Source: Lentinus brumalis
Lineage: Eukaryota; Basidiomycota; Agaricomycetes; Polyporales; Polyporaceae
NCBI GenBank assembly: GCA_001792895.1
Contig: MARA01000072.1
Location: 1-64,000, forward strand
Direction of reading: 5' to 3'
DNA: 64,000 nt
Part shown: piece after piece, positions 10,801 to 23,330 of the stretch
Layout of the letters: each line of letters opens with the position of its first letter
How positions within the stretch are numbered: position 1 is the stretch's first letter
Notes under the pieces: generated by a model
Told to the model about the DNA's origin: nothing
What the model saw: the letters and a program-made list of their open reading frames with translations, nothing else
Database searches by the model: none
Made by a program: the position numbers and the translations under genes

Positions 10801-13800
10801 AGGGTCGTGATTGGGTACGTCGTCCACTCCAGGATGCGAGGGTAGACCTGTGAGATGCCGCGCGCAGTCAGCATCATCCACGCAGATCAAAAGTAAGTGG
10901 TGCGTCGTACCGCTGGTTTGAAGATTACCGTCGAGGAACGGAGCGCGTTGTTGACCTCAGGGCTGAAGAAGATCTTGCGGAGCTTCATGAGAACGTGCTC
11001 GTAGAAACCGCCGCCAGAACGATACTCAGGCTTGATGCGCGCGATGTGGAAGATGAAGTTGTTCTCAAAGCGGAGGGCGTTCTTGTTGGCATGGTCCTCA
11101 GCGGTGCGCATCTGGCGGGCGAGGCGTTCATGGGGCAGCTGCGCAGACGCATAGCCCAACGTATCGAGAGCGGTCTTTTTGGTGGTGGCGTCGCGTGCCC
11201 AAGCACCGGCGGTAGCACCAGTGAGCGGCCCGCGCTGCGCGATGTGAGTGCGGGCCTTGTCTCGGACGTGATGGGCGACATTGTTGTATGCCTGGGACTT
11301 GAAGCCCTCAATGCAGAGGGGCCCGTCCGCAGTGACGCCTATGTCGCGGGCGAGACGGCGCAAGGGACGCAGGAGAGGCTTGATGATGCCGTCCGCCTGC
11401 CACTGACCGATGTTCTTGGAGAAGAACTGGGGGTAGGTGAAGATGGGTGTCATGGGCTCAGACGGGTCCCCAAGGATGTCGGCGATGAAGTCCTCGTCCT
11501 GGAGATCCCTCTCCCCGTCGTCGAGCTCAGGGTCCTGAAGCGGGATGATCGAGGACTCTTGAAAGAGGGGGAGGACCTTGTTGAGATCCTGGAGCAAGCC
11601 GCAGGGAGGTGTGTCCGGGTCGCGAAACCTGTCTCTGCGGAGGATTGGAAGTCCGTCCTCGGAGAAGATGGGGATCTCGCGACCGTCACCGTCGAGGAGG
11701 TCGTAGTTTTCCAAGTCCTCGATGAGCTCGCGCGTGTTCGGATCGGCGGTCGTGTATACATGTGTGTAGCGATCGAGGATGCGCTGGGGGTCGATAGGCT
11801 CGAAGCCGCTTGCCTCAATAGCCCTACAGTCAGGATGCGTGTGGTGCAATTGATATGAGAGCATATGTATGAGATGCAGGTGTTAACACGCACTGGGTAT
11901 GCACAGCATAAGCCATGTGAATGCGGAGGATGTTGTTGAAGTCGATCATGTCGTTCCAAGTATCGCGATCGGCCTCGAAGGTAGCTGGGGCACAGATTTT
12001 GATGTTTTGGCCATACTTGGCGAGGATGGCAACGGGCTCAGCGTCGATGAACTCTGGGACTCTGTACGAGTCCGGTGCTCCCTGCCACCATTCGTCGTAA
12101 TGCTCCTTGATCGCACGGTCGAGGTTCCGAAGAGTCTCGGTAGTGAACTGCCAGATGGGATTGTCGCTGACGAAACGAGTGAGCATACATGACGTGCAAC
12201 AAATGTGGAATGGGGAGAATAGGAGCGGGCGACCGCTCACAAGGCATCTTCTGCCACGGGTCAGCCGCTATTAGTACTCGACAATCCATCTGGAGCGGGC
12301 AACCGCTTATGCGGTGTCGTCTGGCGACCTGTCGCACGCTCATGGTGATATGTCGTCTGGAGCGGGCGACCGCTCAGAGCGACACTGATCCATGCGCTTG
12401 CTGTGATCCCAGGGTCACGGTGAGCGGTCGTACGCTCACAATAGTGGGATGTGTCGTTCGGAGCGGGCGACCGCTCAGAGCGACACGTTGTCCGGAGCGG
12501 GCGACCGCTCATCCATGCGCTTGCTATCATCCAAGGGTCACGGTGAGCGGTCGTACGCTCACAATATTGGGATGTATCGTCCGGAGCGGGCGACCGCTCA
12601 GAGCGACACGTTGTCCGGAGCGGGCGACCGCTCATCCATGCGCTTGCTATCATCCAAGGGTCACGGTGAGCGGTCGTACGCTCACAATTTGGGATGTATC
12701 GTCCGGAGCGGGCGACCGCTCATCGTCAATATCCCTTGTGGTTACCCAAGGGTTAGGGTGAGCGACGAGAGTCAAGACACGCGCCTGCCTCTGATTGTGC
12801 GCGGTAGCAATGGGCGGGCGTCGCAACGACATGGGCAAGACCACATGCGGGAAATGGCAGGACTCACAAGATGTTGGTTTGCAACCGCCATTCATACTCC
12901 TTCGCGACGTCGGGATACTCTTCCGTCATGTATACCGTACCATAGCCAGCCTTGACGAGCATGTAGGTGATCATGGAGATGGTAATGCGTGCCACAACAG
13001 AACTCATCGTCGTGGGCACGCGCGTGTGGCGGACGGGCTCCGGGTCTGCGGCAAAGGCGTCGACAGGCATGAGCGCGATGAACACATCAGCCTGCATCGG
13101 AGCCTGGCCAATGTATAACATCCGGTGGTCGGGCAGGAAACCAAAGACGCGCCGGTCGCCCTTGAACGTCCAATGTCTGCGGTCGAAGCGCATCGTGAAC
13201 GACCAGTCCGGTTTGTCCACTGGCGGCAACACAGCACCGAAGCCGAGCTCCTTCGGGACACGTATGTCGCAGTCCCAGCGCACCTGCACGCCAGAAAGGG
13301 CACAGGGAGCGAGAACGCACGGGTGGGATGAGACACAGAGATGGTAACAGAGGTAGCATCATGTACACACCTCGCTCAGCTTCCAGTAGATCTTGGGATC
13401 ATTGGCGGCGTACAAGTAGCGGCTGTCGACCTTGAGAAGGTTCTTGCGCTGCAGGAGCGAGAGAGCCCTCTCTTGGTTGCGGGAGTTGAAGTTCCGCTCA
13501 AGATCGGAGAGGAGGACGGTTCTGGTCGGCATCTCGACATACCTCTGCGCCAACTCGTCAAAGTGAGCGTCCGCGACGAGATGGCCGCGGGTGACCTCCT
13601 CCTGCGAGACACTGTCCTCGGTCACCATGGTCGGCGGGACGAAGCTGATGTTGAACGGCTCGCGGAGAGGCCCGTCTTCCTCGTCATCGGTGTACGCCGC
13701 CGCGCCGAGGGGCTCGTCGAGTTCGCTATTGAGAGAGGGGGAGGGGTACGATGAGGACGGAGTGCGCAAAGCAGGACAGTGGCCAGATAGATAGATGCCC

Positions 13801-13907
13801 TCAGACACGTACTTTACGTCTTCTTCCGGCTGTTCATCTTGTTCGAAGGACGGCTCCTCTTGAGAAAACGTCGGTTGATCATCGTAGAAGGCGAAGTTGG
13901 TGTCCAT
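7866..13907 (-). CDS. Large eight-exon protein of unknown function
   Basis: The start ATG at 13907 begins MDTNFAFYDD. Exons I can place are 13907-13813, 13725-13371, 13283-12868, 12166 to about 11890, about 11820-10908, about 10833-10443, 9576 to about 8325 and about 8260-7866, about 1,350 residues in all. Junctions at 13812/13726, 13370/13284, 12867/12167 and 10442/9577 are GT-AG with matching phase. The acidic N-terminus is followed by a middle section with aromatic-rich blocks (DNPIWQF, RIHMAYAVHTQC) and a C-terminal third with FDVPELHAWSREV; it ends in a Ser/Arg-rich tail. I recognise no catalytic motif. Introns 3 and 6 (701 and 866 nt) are ten times normal size because they contain A-palindrome arrays. 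It may be a TE-associated accessory or transposase-like protein. Confidence 0.65.
9577..10442. repeat. Intron 6 of the 7866-13907 gene, ~166-bp A-palindrome array
   Basis: The intron runs from GTAAGT (complement of 10437-10442) to CCTCAG (9577-9579) and joins PHFL to IYLTDF in phase 0. Inside are four to five units of about 166 bp, each with GAGCGGGCGACCGCTC-type palindromes (some GAGCGGGCGGCCGCTC) and the shared text 'gagatgaccgacgagcagaccatcaacaag'. The array therefore has to be removed by splicing. Confidence 0.85.
12167..12867. repeat. Intron 3 of the 7866-13907 gene, A-palindrome array
   Basis: A GTGAGT donor at 12867 and a TCAG acceptor at 12167-12170 join '...LQTNI' plus TT|C to DNPIWQF in phase 2. 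Two full 123-bp units (from 12491 and 12614) and partial ones carry GAGCGGGCGACCGCTC and a second palindrome form GAGCGGTCGTACGCTC. Copies within the array are nearly identical. Confidence 0.85.
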
Positions 13908-14362
13908 CGCGAGCAGCAGGAGATATCGCGAGCGGCGGGAGATGGAGATAGAATGCTGGAGGGAGGGGACGACAAGTTGGGGAGTTAGGGTAAGGGTGGG
14001 AGGGGACCGCAGACGACTTTTGACCACGCAGCAATGATTTATGCGACCCCAAGGCAGCGGTAGGCTAGAAAGAGCGGATCAGAGGGCTTCAAACGTTCAA
14101 GCAGCGGGAACGCTATTTGGTTGTGCGATCGGGGGTGTGTCATTTCAGATGAGTCATCATTTAAAGGGCGAGAGACAATTGCATTCAATTATGGCGAGGA
14201 GAGATATACAGGAACGAGTAGGAGTGGTACATGGGCAGGACTATGCGACGGGAGGGAGGGAAGGATATGCGATACAAGTACAATGAGGAAGCGCGACATT
14301 CAGCGAACGACAAACAGACCGGCGGGCACAGGAGCGCGGAAGGAGAGACGGGGACAAAGAAC
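13908..14362. other. Short spacer between two head-to-tail minus-strand genes
   Basis: The spacer holds the presumed promoter of the 7866-13907 gene and the 3' end region of the ParB-like gene. There are no A palindromes and no obvious TATA box close to 13907. Confidence 0.4.
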
Positions 14363-17300
14363 TCAACCGATCATCGCGTCAGTGTCGTCGTCCTTAACCA
14401 TCGCGGCATTTGCCTTGGACTTCGCGCCGGGCTGAGGACGTTGACGAGTCCTCGCCGCGACAGGCTGCGTCGAGCTGGCCGCGCCAGAGCCAGTCTTGAG
14501 GTCCTTCTTCAGGACCTTGACCGCCTTATCTTCGGGCTCTGCTGTACTTGTCGCGGCACGCTTGCGAGTAATGCGGGCGGTGCCTTGGTTGTCGTCCTTC
14601 TGAGCGTGCGAGACCGGCGGGGTGACCACCATGGAACTGACGTCTGTACAATCATTGCGTGAGCTTCAATGTCGGACAGAAGGTAGTGGAGCGTGGGTGA
14701 GGATGTGTTCGAGCGGTCGACCGCTCGCGAGCATCAGCTGTCGGACAGAAGGTAGCGGATCATGCTCGCGAGCGGACGACCGCTCGCTAGCTCGCAGCGG
14801 CAGATACCGTCTGAGCGGTCGACCGCTCGCTAGCTCGCAGCGGCAGATACCGTCTGAGCGGTCGACCGCTCACGAGCATCCATTGTCGGACAACAGGTAG
14901 TGGATCGTGGGTGAGGATGCTCGCGAGCGGTCGACCGCTCGCTAGCTCGCAGCGGCAGGTACCGTCTGAGCGGTCGACCGCTCGCGAGCATCTTAGCGGC
15001 CGCACGTCATGTTGAGCGGTCGACCGCTCGAAGGCAATGTCGGGATTGCATCCACCAGAAGGGGACCATGCGAGCGGTCGACCGCTCGTTCTGACGTGCG
15101 GCTGCGATCCCCTCTTGAGCGGTCGACCGCTCCGAGAATACATTTGCTGCGTCTTCACCTGTCATTTGCGTAAGACAATATGAGAGAACTCACTATGAGC
15201 GAGGTCCTCAACGCCCTGCTCAGCATCGTCGTCGAGGTCCACCATGCGGTCGGTCCTCCCGTGCTTCTTGAGACGTCGCAAAGGCTGCGGCGCGTCGTCC
15301 TCCGCATCGTCGCCGTTGTCGTCGGGGACCTCAGAGGTAGGGGGGCCGTCTTCGGGCTCGGAAGGACCCTTGTCATCGACCTCCATAGCGTCGCGAGCGG
15401 GCGACCGCTCGCGAGGGACATCCTCGTCAGGCTGAGCCTCCTCAGGGGGAACGGACTTCGCTTCGTCCGTGGCGTGCTCCGAGGCACTCTGCGTTGCCGG
15501 GGCGGTGGAAACCTCGTCGGTGTGCTCACCGCTGGGCTCATCGAGCGTGATGGGACCGACAGAGGCCCAGAGCTTCTCTTCATCGGCATCCTCCCCCTCT
15601 GCGTCGAGGTCCTCGCCGTGAGCCGACTGGTCGTTCTTGCCGTGATTGCCCTGAGGAGGCTCGTCGCTGCTTGATTGGAGCTGGTCTTCGCCGTTCTCAT
15701 CGCCCTCGTCCTCGTCCCCATCCCCGTCCTCGTCGTCGTCCCCGTCGTCGTCCCGTCCGCGTCGTCGTCCGCGTCGTCGTCGTCGTCGTCGTCCTCCTCA
15801 TCGTCGCCCTCGTCCTTGTCCTTGTCAGCGCCCTCGGACGCGCTCTGGTTGTCAGACTCCCGATCGGCCGGGTCGGTGGGCTCTCCGTGAGTCGCCGTGC
15901 TCGCACCGCTGGGTCCGCCCATCTCCATTTCGACATCCTCGACGTCCGAACGATGTTCCTCCTTCGCGAGCGCCGCCGCCGCGAGTGCGCGCGCAGGAAC
16001 GCTGGCCGCATCGAGCTTCATCGCCCCCACGGGCCCGTTCCAGCCGACGAGGTCTTGCGGGAGAATGTCCGTGTCCTTGTACGGGCCCAAGAGCTGCGGC
16101 TTGGGATAACCAAGCCTCTCCAATGCGCCCTCGTACCGGTCCATCTCCTTCCGCGACCGCGCGGTCCTCTCGGCTTGGATCTGCATATAATTGAGCGACG
16201 GGTACGCGGAGCTGTCCGCCTTCGCCGCCATAGTCGGGAACTCCTCGTAGAAATGGTCCCGCCGTCCAGACGGCTCGACGTACGGAGCCGTTGTCCCGCT
16301 TGCGCGGGCCACCTGCCGGTTCGCGTTCGTCCAGAGTGTCTGAAAGCACGCGATGCGCAGTGAGTACAAAGCATAGTACATCCAGACGCCGCACTCACCT
16401 TGATCAAGTCTTCGAAAGAGGTGAGCACCTCGCGGTCGAGGACCACCTGTTTCTTGGCAGCGGTGGGGCCGAAATGCGCGACCTTGGACGACCTGACGGT
16501 CTTGATGATGGTCGAGATCTCCGCGGAGAACGTAGCCCGCATGGTGGCGGACTCGAGGAATGTGTCGAGGTCGAGGTCGAGCACATCCACCGAGACAGGC
16601 AGCGGCGACGCTTGGGTCTCGTACACTTTCCCGAGCTCAGCGTCCCAGTACTTCCAGACACTGACGCGCCGCCCCTCGCGCCCGATGGACTCGAATGCAC
16701 CAATCGCGCTCAGGTGTTTCGCTGCGGCCGCCCGCAGGCTTTTGAACGCCAGAGAGGCGTAGAATGGCGCGACGTGCTCAAGCTGGTACGCCCACCTGAC
16801 CGGAAGCTCGACGCTCAGAGCCTTCAACGCCTTGTCCTCTCCGGCGCTGTTTGCCTTCTTCGCCACGAACGATCGGAACTCGGGAGCGGACGTGGTTACG
16901 AGCATGCGGAGCGCGGGCAGCTTGTCGAGCTGGGATGTAGTGAACCCCCCGTTCTCCGCATCTGCGTCCTTCCGCATGACGGTCAGAGCCTCCTTCATCG
17001 CCTTGTAGTACGCCTCGCAGGTCGGCTTCCACGGATCGTCCTCCGAGTTGAAGTCGATGAATGCGCCGAAGGGGGACAACTTCGCGTTGACGCCGCCCTT
17101 CCCCCACACAGCTTTGCCGATCTTCTCGAAGATGAACCGCCGAGTACCACGCAGGGCATCGGAGCCAGTTGTTGCCATTGCGTGGACCATGCGGCCTATG
17201 TCGGTAAGCTTGATGTGCTCGCGGAGCACAAACGACCACCACTGTTGGGCCGTCAGTGTATGAACTGTGAGCGTGCAGAAGGTATCCGATCAGACTTACC

Positions 17301-20300
17301 CAGACTGAGACACCAGGGACTTGTCGGAAAAGTGTCGCATCTGACAGGAGGGCGTTGATTTGGTCACCGAGGAGGTTATGGGGATTGCCGCCGTGGAGCG
17401 GATCGAGCATGAACATGAGCTGCAGGGAGAGGTGTTAGCACAGCTGTTCACAGTGTAACTCCGCGGCCGAGCGGGCGACCGCTCGAAGTATGTATTCACC
17501 CTTCGTGCCCTATCTCTTGGCACGAGCGGGCGACCGCTCGCACCGTAACTCTAGGGCCGAGCGGGCGACCGCTCGGAGCACGTCCATGGCATGAGCGGGC
17601 GACCGCTCGCACTGTAACTCTGGGCCCGAGCGGGCGACCGCTCGGAGCACGTCCATGGCATGAGCGGGCGACCGCTCGCACCGTAACTCTAGGGCCGAGC
17701 GGGCGACCGCTCGGAGCACGTCCATGGCATGAGCGGGCGACCGCTCGCACTGTAACTCTGGGCCCGAGCGGGCGACCGCTCGGAGCACGTCCATGGCATG
17801 AGCGGGCGACCGCTCGCACTGTAACTCTGGGCCGAGCGGGCGACCGCTCGGAGCACGTCCATGGCATGAGCGGGCGACCGCTCGCACTGTAACTCTGGGC
17901 CCGAGCGGGCGACCGCTCGGAGCACATCCCTGGGATGAGCGGGCGACCGCTCGCATCGTAACCTCTTCGAACGAGCGGGCGGCCGCTCACGCTGCGTCTC
18001 GGCGATCGAACAGTCCGATGGACAAAGGCAATACCACTCACCGTCGCGATTCCGTCGTCTGCCGCGGTCAACTTCTCCTTCAGGGCGTCCATGAACGTCT
18101 TCGTCGGGACCGGGAGCGCGAAGGCCAGCCCGAGCCGCTGCAGCTCGAACACCCACTCCAGCTTCTGGGGTGCGTTCTCCAGCGCACGAATGGACTCCGA
18201 GTCCGGAGTCGTCGCCCGCAGCTTGTCGAGGGTCGCCGTCCAGTACTGCGCACACGACCGCCGGATCGAGGCCTGATAGCCACGCAGCGCGTCCATCCAC
18301 AGAGGCGAGTCGCTGTGCGCCATGTGCGCAAGCCGGTCCTTGAGGCACGACCGGTACGCCGCGTCGATCGTGTCCAGGAGCTCCTTCGGGAACACCTCTT
18401 GCACAACTCGTGCGGCCCGCACCGTCGCCATGACCTCCTCGTACCTATTCTGCGCCTGCCGACGGGCACCCACCGCGGTCTTCGACACCGCAGGGAGAAT
18501 CGCCTCCTGGCCATTCTGCAACGCCTCCATCACCGCCGTCCGTTCCTCGGCCTCCTGGATGCTCGCGATCTGGAACGCATACACCTCGCTGCCGAGCGCA
18601 GAGGCCTGGGGATTCACCAGCTTCCCCTGCTGGTTCACCTCCGGCCACTCACAGTCACTCGCGATGAAATGCAGCGCTGCCAGCCCTGAACGCAATATCT
18701 CCATGTGAAGCTGACACAAGCAGGTCAGCACTCGCATCCGCATACACACAAGCCAGAAAAAAGCACGCACCCAGTCACCGTAATCGCCGTCGTCCAGGTA
18801 GTCCCCAAATGCCTTCGTGTTGACCACGGCTTCGCTCGTGTAGTATGGGAACACACTCATGAGCGACATGAGGTTCCAGGTGGACGGATTATGGAACGGC
18901 TTCATGAAGGAGGAATACTTCCGACGCGTTTTCGGGTCGCCCATCACATCCTCCAGGAGTCGCGAACTCCACCACCCATTGCCGGGGACGAGTGTCTCCA
19001 CCGGGATATTGTGCGTCTTGGCAAGCTGCGCTGCCGCGGCCTTCAGCTCGTACACCCACCGCCATGTTCGCTCTACCATCGTCTCCGAGAGCTGGGGATC
19101 GATCTTGTTCATGGAGAGATGGCGGAGGGTTGGCTCCTGCAGCTTATCTATAACATAGCGCATCATCAGTCGTGTGATCTCGTGAAGTACAATCTAAAAC
19201 AGCCGCAGTGTATGGTCGGAGAAAGCGGTCACGCCCTCGCGCTCGCCACGCCTCTCGAGCGGGCGACCGCTCACATTGGCGAGGCCGCTCCTACTGACCG
19301 AGCCTCGCGAGCGGTCGACCGCTCGAATCGCAACATCGCACACGCAGCGGGCGATGCTGGCGACACCTTTTGAGCGGTCGACCGCTCGAACTCGGTCGAG
19401 CGGTCCAGCTGCTGTTGTAGTTCTATTGCAATAGAGACCGGTAAATAGCCTGCGCGCTATTGCAACACGTACCGGCTCCCGTGTACAGCCACCCCGGAGG
19501 CTCCGGGAGCCACCATATTCTGCCTAATTAGGCAGCTGAGCTAATAGCCAGCCCGGAGGCCTCCTTCTTGGGCGCTTTTTTGGCTCTTTTTGGCCTCTAC
19601 AGCCACAACAGCCCCGGAGCCCATAGTGGCTGTGCTATACCAACCTCCCGGCGCTTTTTTCGTGTTTTCTGGCCCAATATGGCAACTTACTGATGATGGC
19701 TCTGCAGTGAATGTTCCTGCCACCTTAGTACCTTCAGTTCTTATCCGTTTTACATGAAAGTAGGTGCAATGGATTCGCGTTTTAATGCTCTATCTACCTG
19801 GAGCATGAGATACCCAAATACCTGATATACAGGTGCTGTATGGTCGATTTGATCAATAAAATGGGCATATAAAGACAACATCATAAACACTGGGGTCATA
19901 TCTTGTTCAATTTTTACACTTTGGGTGCCACCAAAGAGGTATTAAATGCTGCTTTCTAATGAGGCACTATATATATTAACTTGATACATCAGTGTACTGA
20001 TTACACCCTAGATGTATTTCTCAGTACCAGCCTTGTATTGGTTTCAGTACTTCACTGTCTGTTCTGTCAACTGGTACTAATATCCATAAATACCCTTTCA
20101 ATGATATGGACTCAATTGCAATGCAATAGATGGTATACAGTAGCCACACTTAAGCAAAACCCTTATTGCTGCAAGCCTGCACATTCTTGCACTGAATATG
20201 TTGCCTTCTTGGAGTTCAAACTTTATGAAACTTGCTACATATTATAGCCTTGGTATGGTCTACATGTCTACCAAATTTCAGCCCTATCCGCCAACAGACA

Positions 20301-22775
20301 ATATCTATAGGGCTTTATCAGTGTTAAGAAGGAACGGCCTATAACTCCACCAGTTTTGGCCTGATAAGCAGATCTGTACCACAGAAATGGTCACATTGGA
20401 TGATGCTACAATAAATGTGTTTGGAGATTTTTAGTTGGAAAGATGTTGATATGAGTGGTACAGAATGACCAGAAAGATGGCCTACTGCAGCAACTGATAT
20501 TCAAGTTCTACCCATCTGCCCACATACCACATGATCTCAGAAGTCAAGATATATATTGTATACTATGCTGTGCATCCATTTATGGCACCATACACTTGTG
20601 GCAATGGCTGGATCTGTGTCAACAACGATGCAGAACATTCAGATGGGTCTTAATTTGGGCGCTTTTTGGACAATCTGGCTTATATCTCAGTGTTGAGTGC
20701 TCCGTTTGGCATGGCAAAAACTGTGCCAGAAAGCTGCATACTTGTAGGTCCTATTGGTGGTATTACAATGATTATCCATGCAGGCAACATGTGGTGATCT
20801 GCCAACCATTGCTGGTCATTGATAAGAACACCAGTGAATCAATCCAAGCCCGATAAGCGAAATTAAGCTATGACTGGGTACATGTATGTCTGCTGTATTA
20901 TAGATTATGCAATGATCTCTATGTACATCATGAGCTCACCCATTAGGCTTGGTTTCCTCCCAAGTCATGGTACCAACATAAACCCCAAATTTATGAAGCC
21001 ATTGTAAATGGTATATGGTTGGCCACTATACATAAAGATTATAATATATTGTCTGCTAGTATGTAGATGATTGCAGGGCAAACGGAACAACTATGGACAT
21101 GGTGGAGGTTATAAAGCAGCAGGCTGATCTAGCAGAAGTACATCATTTTACTGGATTATATGGTGCTATAACAGATCACATCAAATGGAGACACTTTCTG
21201 CCTGCTCAGACATGTTAGACATGTCAAGATTGAATAGAAGGTGACCGCAATATGCACTATTTACTGTATGTGACTGTATTTCAGTAGTATTGTGAGTATG
21301 CAGCAGTTGTGAAGGCATGCCACCTATTCTACATAGCACCAGTGGATAGGGCATCAAAATGCGAATCCATTGCACCTACTTTCATGTAAAACGGATAAGA
21401 ACTGAAGGTACTAAGGTGGCAGGAACATTCACTACAGAGCCACCATCAGTAAGTTGCCATATTGGGCCAGAAAACACGAAAAAGCGCCGGGAGGTTGGTA
21501 TAGCACAGCCACTATGGGCTCCGGGGCTGTTGTGGCTGTAGAGGCCAAAAAGAGCCAAAAAAGCGCCCAAGAAGGAGGCCTCCGGGCTGGCTATTAGCTC
21601 AGCTGCCTAATTAGGCAGAATATGGTGGCTCCCGGAGCCTCCGGGGTGGCTGTACACGGGAGCCGGTACGTGTTGCAATAGCGCGCAGGCTATTTACCGG
21701 TCTCTATTGCAATAGGTGCACACCATATGGTGAGCGGTCGACCGCTCACACTGACCACGCCTCGCGAGCGGTCGACCGCTCGGACTCGGTCGAGCGGGCG
21801 ACCGCTCACACTGACCACGCCTCTCGAGCGGTCGACCGCTCGCACTACAACAGCACCGGTCGAGCGGTCGACCGCTCGATATAAAACAATCTCATACATG
21901 CAACACTCACCAATCTCATACATGCAACACTCACCAATGTCATACAGCTCCACCGTCCACGTCCCTATTTCGCCGAGGAGGCTCTTGATCTTCGCGAGCT
22001 TGTCCGCCATGTCCGCGAGCTCCGATCGCAGCGCGCCCTCCGCCTCCTTCTTCACGGCCGCCTTGCCCTTCCTGGTGACGTCGCCGCCGTCGCCGATGTC
22101 GTTCAGCTTCTTCTGCTTCTTCGAGAGCGCCGTCTTCAGCTTCGCCGCCTCAACTTCAAGCTGCTTCTTGAAGCCCTGCACGGCCGCATGTCGGTGCTGC
22201 CCGCCGAGAACGGTGACCTCGGCGCCTTGGACCTTCGACGTCCACTGCACGGCCTTCAAGTCGTTGTCGTCGGCATTCTGAACAAGACAACCGGGGTCCA
22301 CCCAGTCCACCTTGACAGCAACCGGCATCGGGTGGTCCTCGTGCTGGATGCCCATGCCGCGGAAACTGTGCACAAGGTCGGAGACGGCCTTCTTGTTCAA
22401 AGCTCGGTTGTTGTATTGACCGAACGACAGCTGGACCCCGGGGTTGAGGAGGTTAACAGTGGCGTACCCAAGTCGCGCCGCTGCCATCTCCTTCTTCAAA
22501 GCCAACTCCTTGCTCTGCTTCTCCGCCATCAGCGCCATCCGCTCAAGGGGAGGCGCAGCCGCGAGCTGTCCAATCCCATCCCTCAGCTCATCCGCACTCA
22601 CACGCGATGCTGCATACAGTACTCACCTCATCGCGACCGGCAGGAGATATATCTCCAGATGCTCGCGGCGCGTCGCCCGCCGCCCCATCCTTCGTTTTAC
22701 CAACCCCGCCGCGGCCTGGGTCTTCGTCGCCTTCGCCTTCTTGCCAGCCTTGCTTGCCTTTGTTGCAGTACTCAT
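14363..22775 (-). CDS. Large protein with ParB-like N-terminal domain, interrupted by palindrome introns and a transposon
   Basis: The start ATG at 22775 opens a Lys/Ala-rich leader (MSTATKASKAGKKAK); an intron at 22582-22626 joins AMR to DGIGQL. The next ~200 residues resemble the ParB/Srx fold: an N-terminal strand segment, then GGQHRHAAVQGF, matching the ParB box II type (G-x-x-R-x-x-A), followed by a Lys-rich coiled coil. After a giant intron come a helical region from 19193 (RYVIDKLQ), exons 17419 to 17300 and 17245 to 16410, an acidic Asp tract, and a basic tail ending DDTDAMIG at 14363. Junctions 18773/18714, 18041/17420 and 15193/14644 are phase-consistent. Two problems remain. The donor at 21934 or 21910 and the acceptor at 19194 do not agree in phase, so a small exon may be missed. 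The Asp tract near 15770 needs a one-base shift to stay in the acidic frame. The role is unknown; a ParB-like domain suggests nucleotide-dependent DNA binding or nuclease activity. Confidence 0.6.
14644..15193. repeat. Last intron of the ParB-like gene with perfect A palindromes
   Basis: GTGAGT at 15193 and TACAG ending at 14644 join 'EDLAH' through a split AAC codon to VSSMVVTPP, in phase 1. Nearly all palindromes here are the perfect form GAGCGGTCGACCGCTC, several inside repeats of 'ctagctcgcagcggcagataccgtct'. Confidence 0.85.
17420..18041. repeat. Intron of the ParB-like gene with 69-bp A-palindrome array
   Basis: The donor GTGAGT at 18041 and the acceptor CTGCAG ending at 17420 join DDGIAT to LMFMLDP in phase 0. 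About six units of 69 bp each contain two copies of GAGCGGGCGACCGCTC, separated alternately by 'cactgtaactctgggc' and 'gagcacgtccatggcat'. All copies have the same single mismatch, so the array was homogenised. Confidence 0.88.
19250..19400. repeat. A palindromes beside the intronic transposon, left side
   Basis: Four palindromes lie between the splice acceptor at 19194 and the transposon edge at 19423. A matching group lies at 21730-21880 on the other side, so the transposon landed inside a pre-existing palindrome-bearing intron. Confidence 0.7.
19423..21715. mobile_element. 2.3-kb transposon with ~360-bp terminal inverted repeats
   Basis: The left end begins CTATTGCAATAGAGACCGG and the right end is its reverse complement at 21697-21715. 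The inverted repeats continue inward, nearly perfect, to about 19784 and 21357. Each end is itself a 12-bp palindrome, CTATTGCAATAG. The interior is AT-rich and unlike the GC-rich host sequence; its open frames are short and without motifs, so the element is non-autonomous. I could not find a target-site duplication (flanks '...tgtagtt' and 'gtgcac...'). The superfamily is not assigned. Confidence 0.88.
21725..21885. repeat. A palindromes beside the intronic transposon, right side
   Basis: Five palindromes, mostly the perfect form, lie between the transposon and the two alternative splice donors (21910, 21934). They continue the intron sequence interrupted by the transposon. Confidence 0.7.
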
Positions 22776-23330
22776 CGTGCCAGTAAGAGAGGAGTGGAGG
22801 AGTGTCTGTAGTAGGGGAGTGCGGTCGCTCAGAGGGTGATCGCGGGGAGAGAGAGAGAGAGAGAGTCGCTCCCCCGCTCTATCTATCTCTGCCTGCCTGC
22901 GGCCTCATGCCTGCATCGCGGCCCATCGATCGGAACAATCCCAACCTTGTCCTTTTCCGTGCAGGGATCATCTATTCTCTCGAGCACTGCGATTCCCTTT
23001 TTCGTTCGCCATCACGCTCATCCATCTCCTCATCTCCTCATCTCCGGTGTTTCGCACTTGGACGCGACATAATCTGTACCCCACCGCCCATCCCTGCACG
23101 TCCTTCCCTCTGAAGCGTTCAGCCCGTGATGTCCTCTAACCACACTTCCACAGATGATCGCGTTCCTGATTGATCGACATAAACTGTCACACTCGATCAC
23201 GAATCATCATGACGTACTTGCCACGTGGCTATGCCGCCCACGTGCATCCCTCAAGTGTCAAATCACTATCTCCTCCTGCGCGCGGTCGCCCGATCGCGAC
23301 GCGTTGTCTCTGCGTCTCCAATAGTGAACG
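22776..23330. promoter_or_regulatory. Upstream region of the ParB-like gene
   Basis: This 555-bp stretch lies between the ATG at 22775 and the 46-bp palindrome array. It contains a (GA)n run at 22846-22864 and C/T-rich tracts, common in fungal promoters. No clear TATA box or gene is visible. Confidence 0.35.

Noticed and set aside
8146..13907. Assignment of the 7866-13907 and 30254-33808 proteins to a KDZ, Plavaka or other transposase family
   Set aside because: Context fits a mobile element, but I see no DDE catalytic triad or family-specific motif I could defend.
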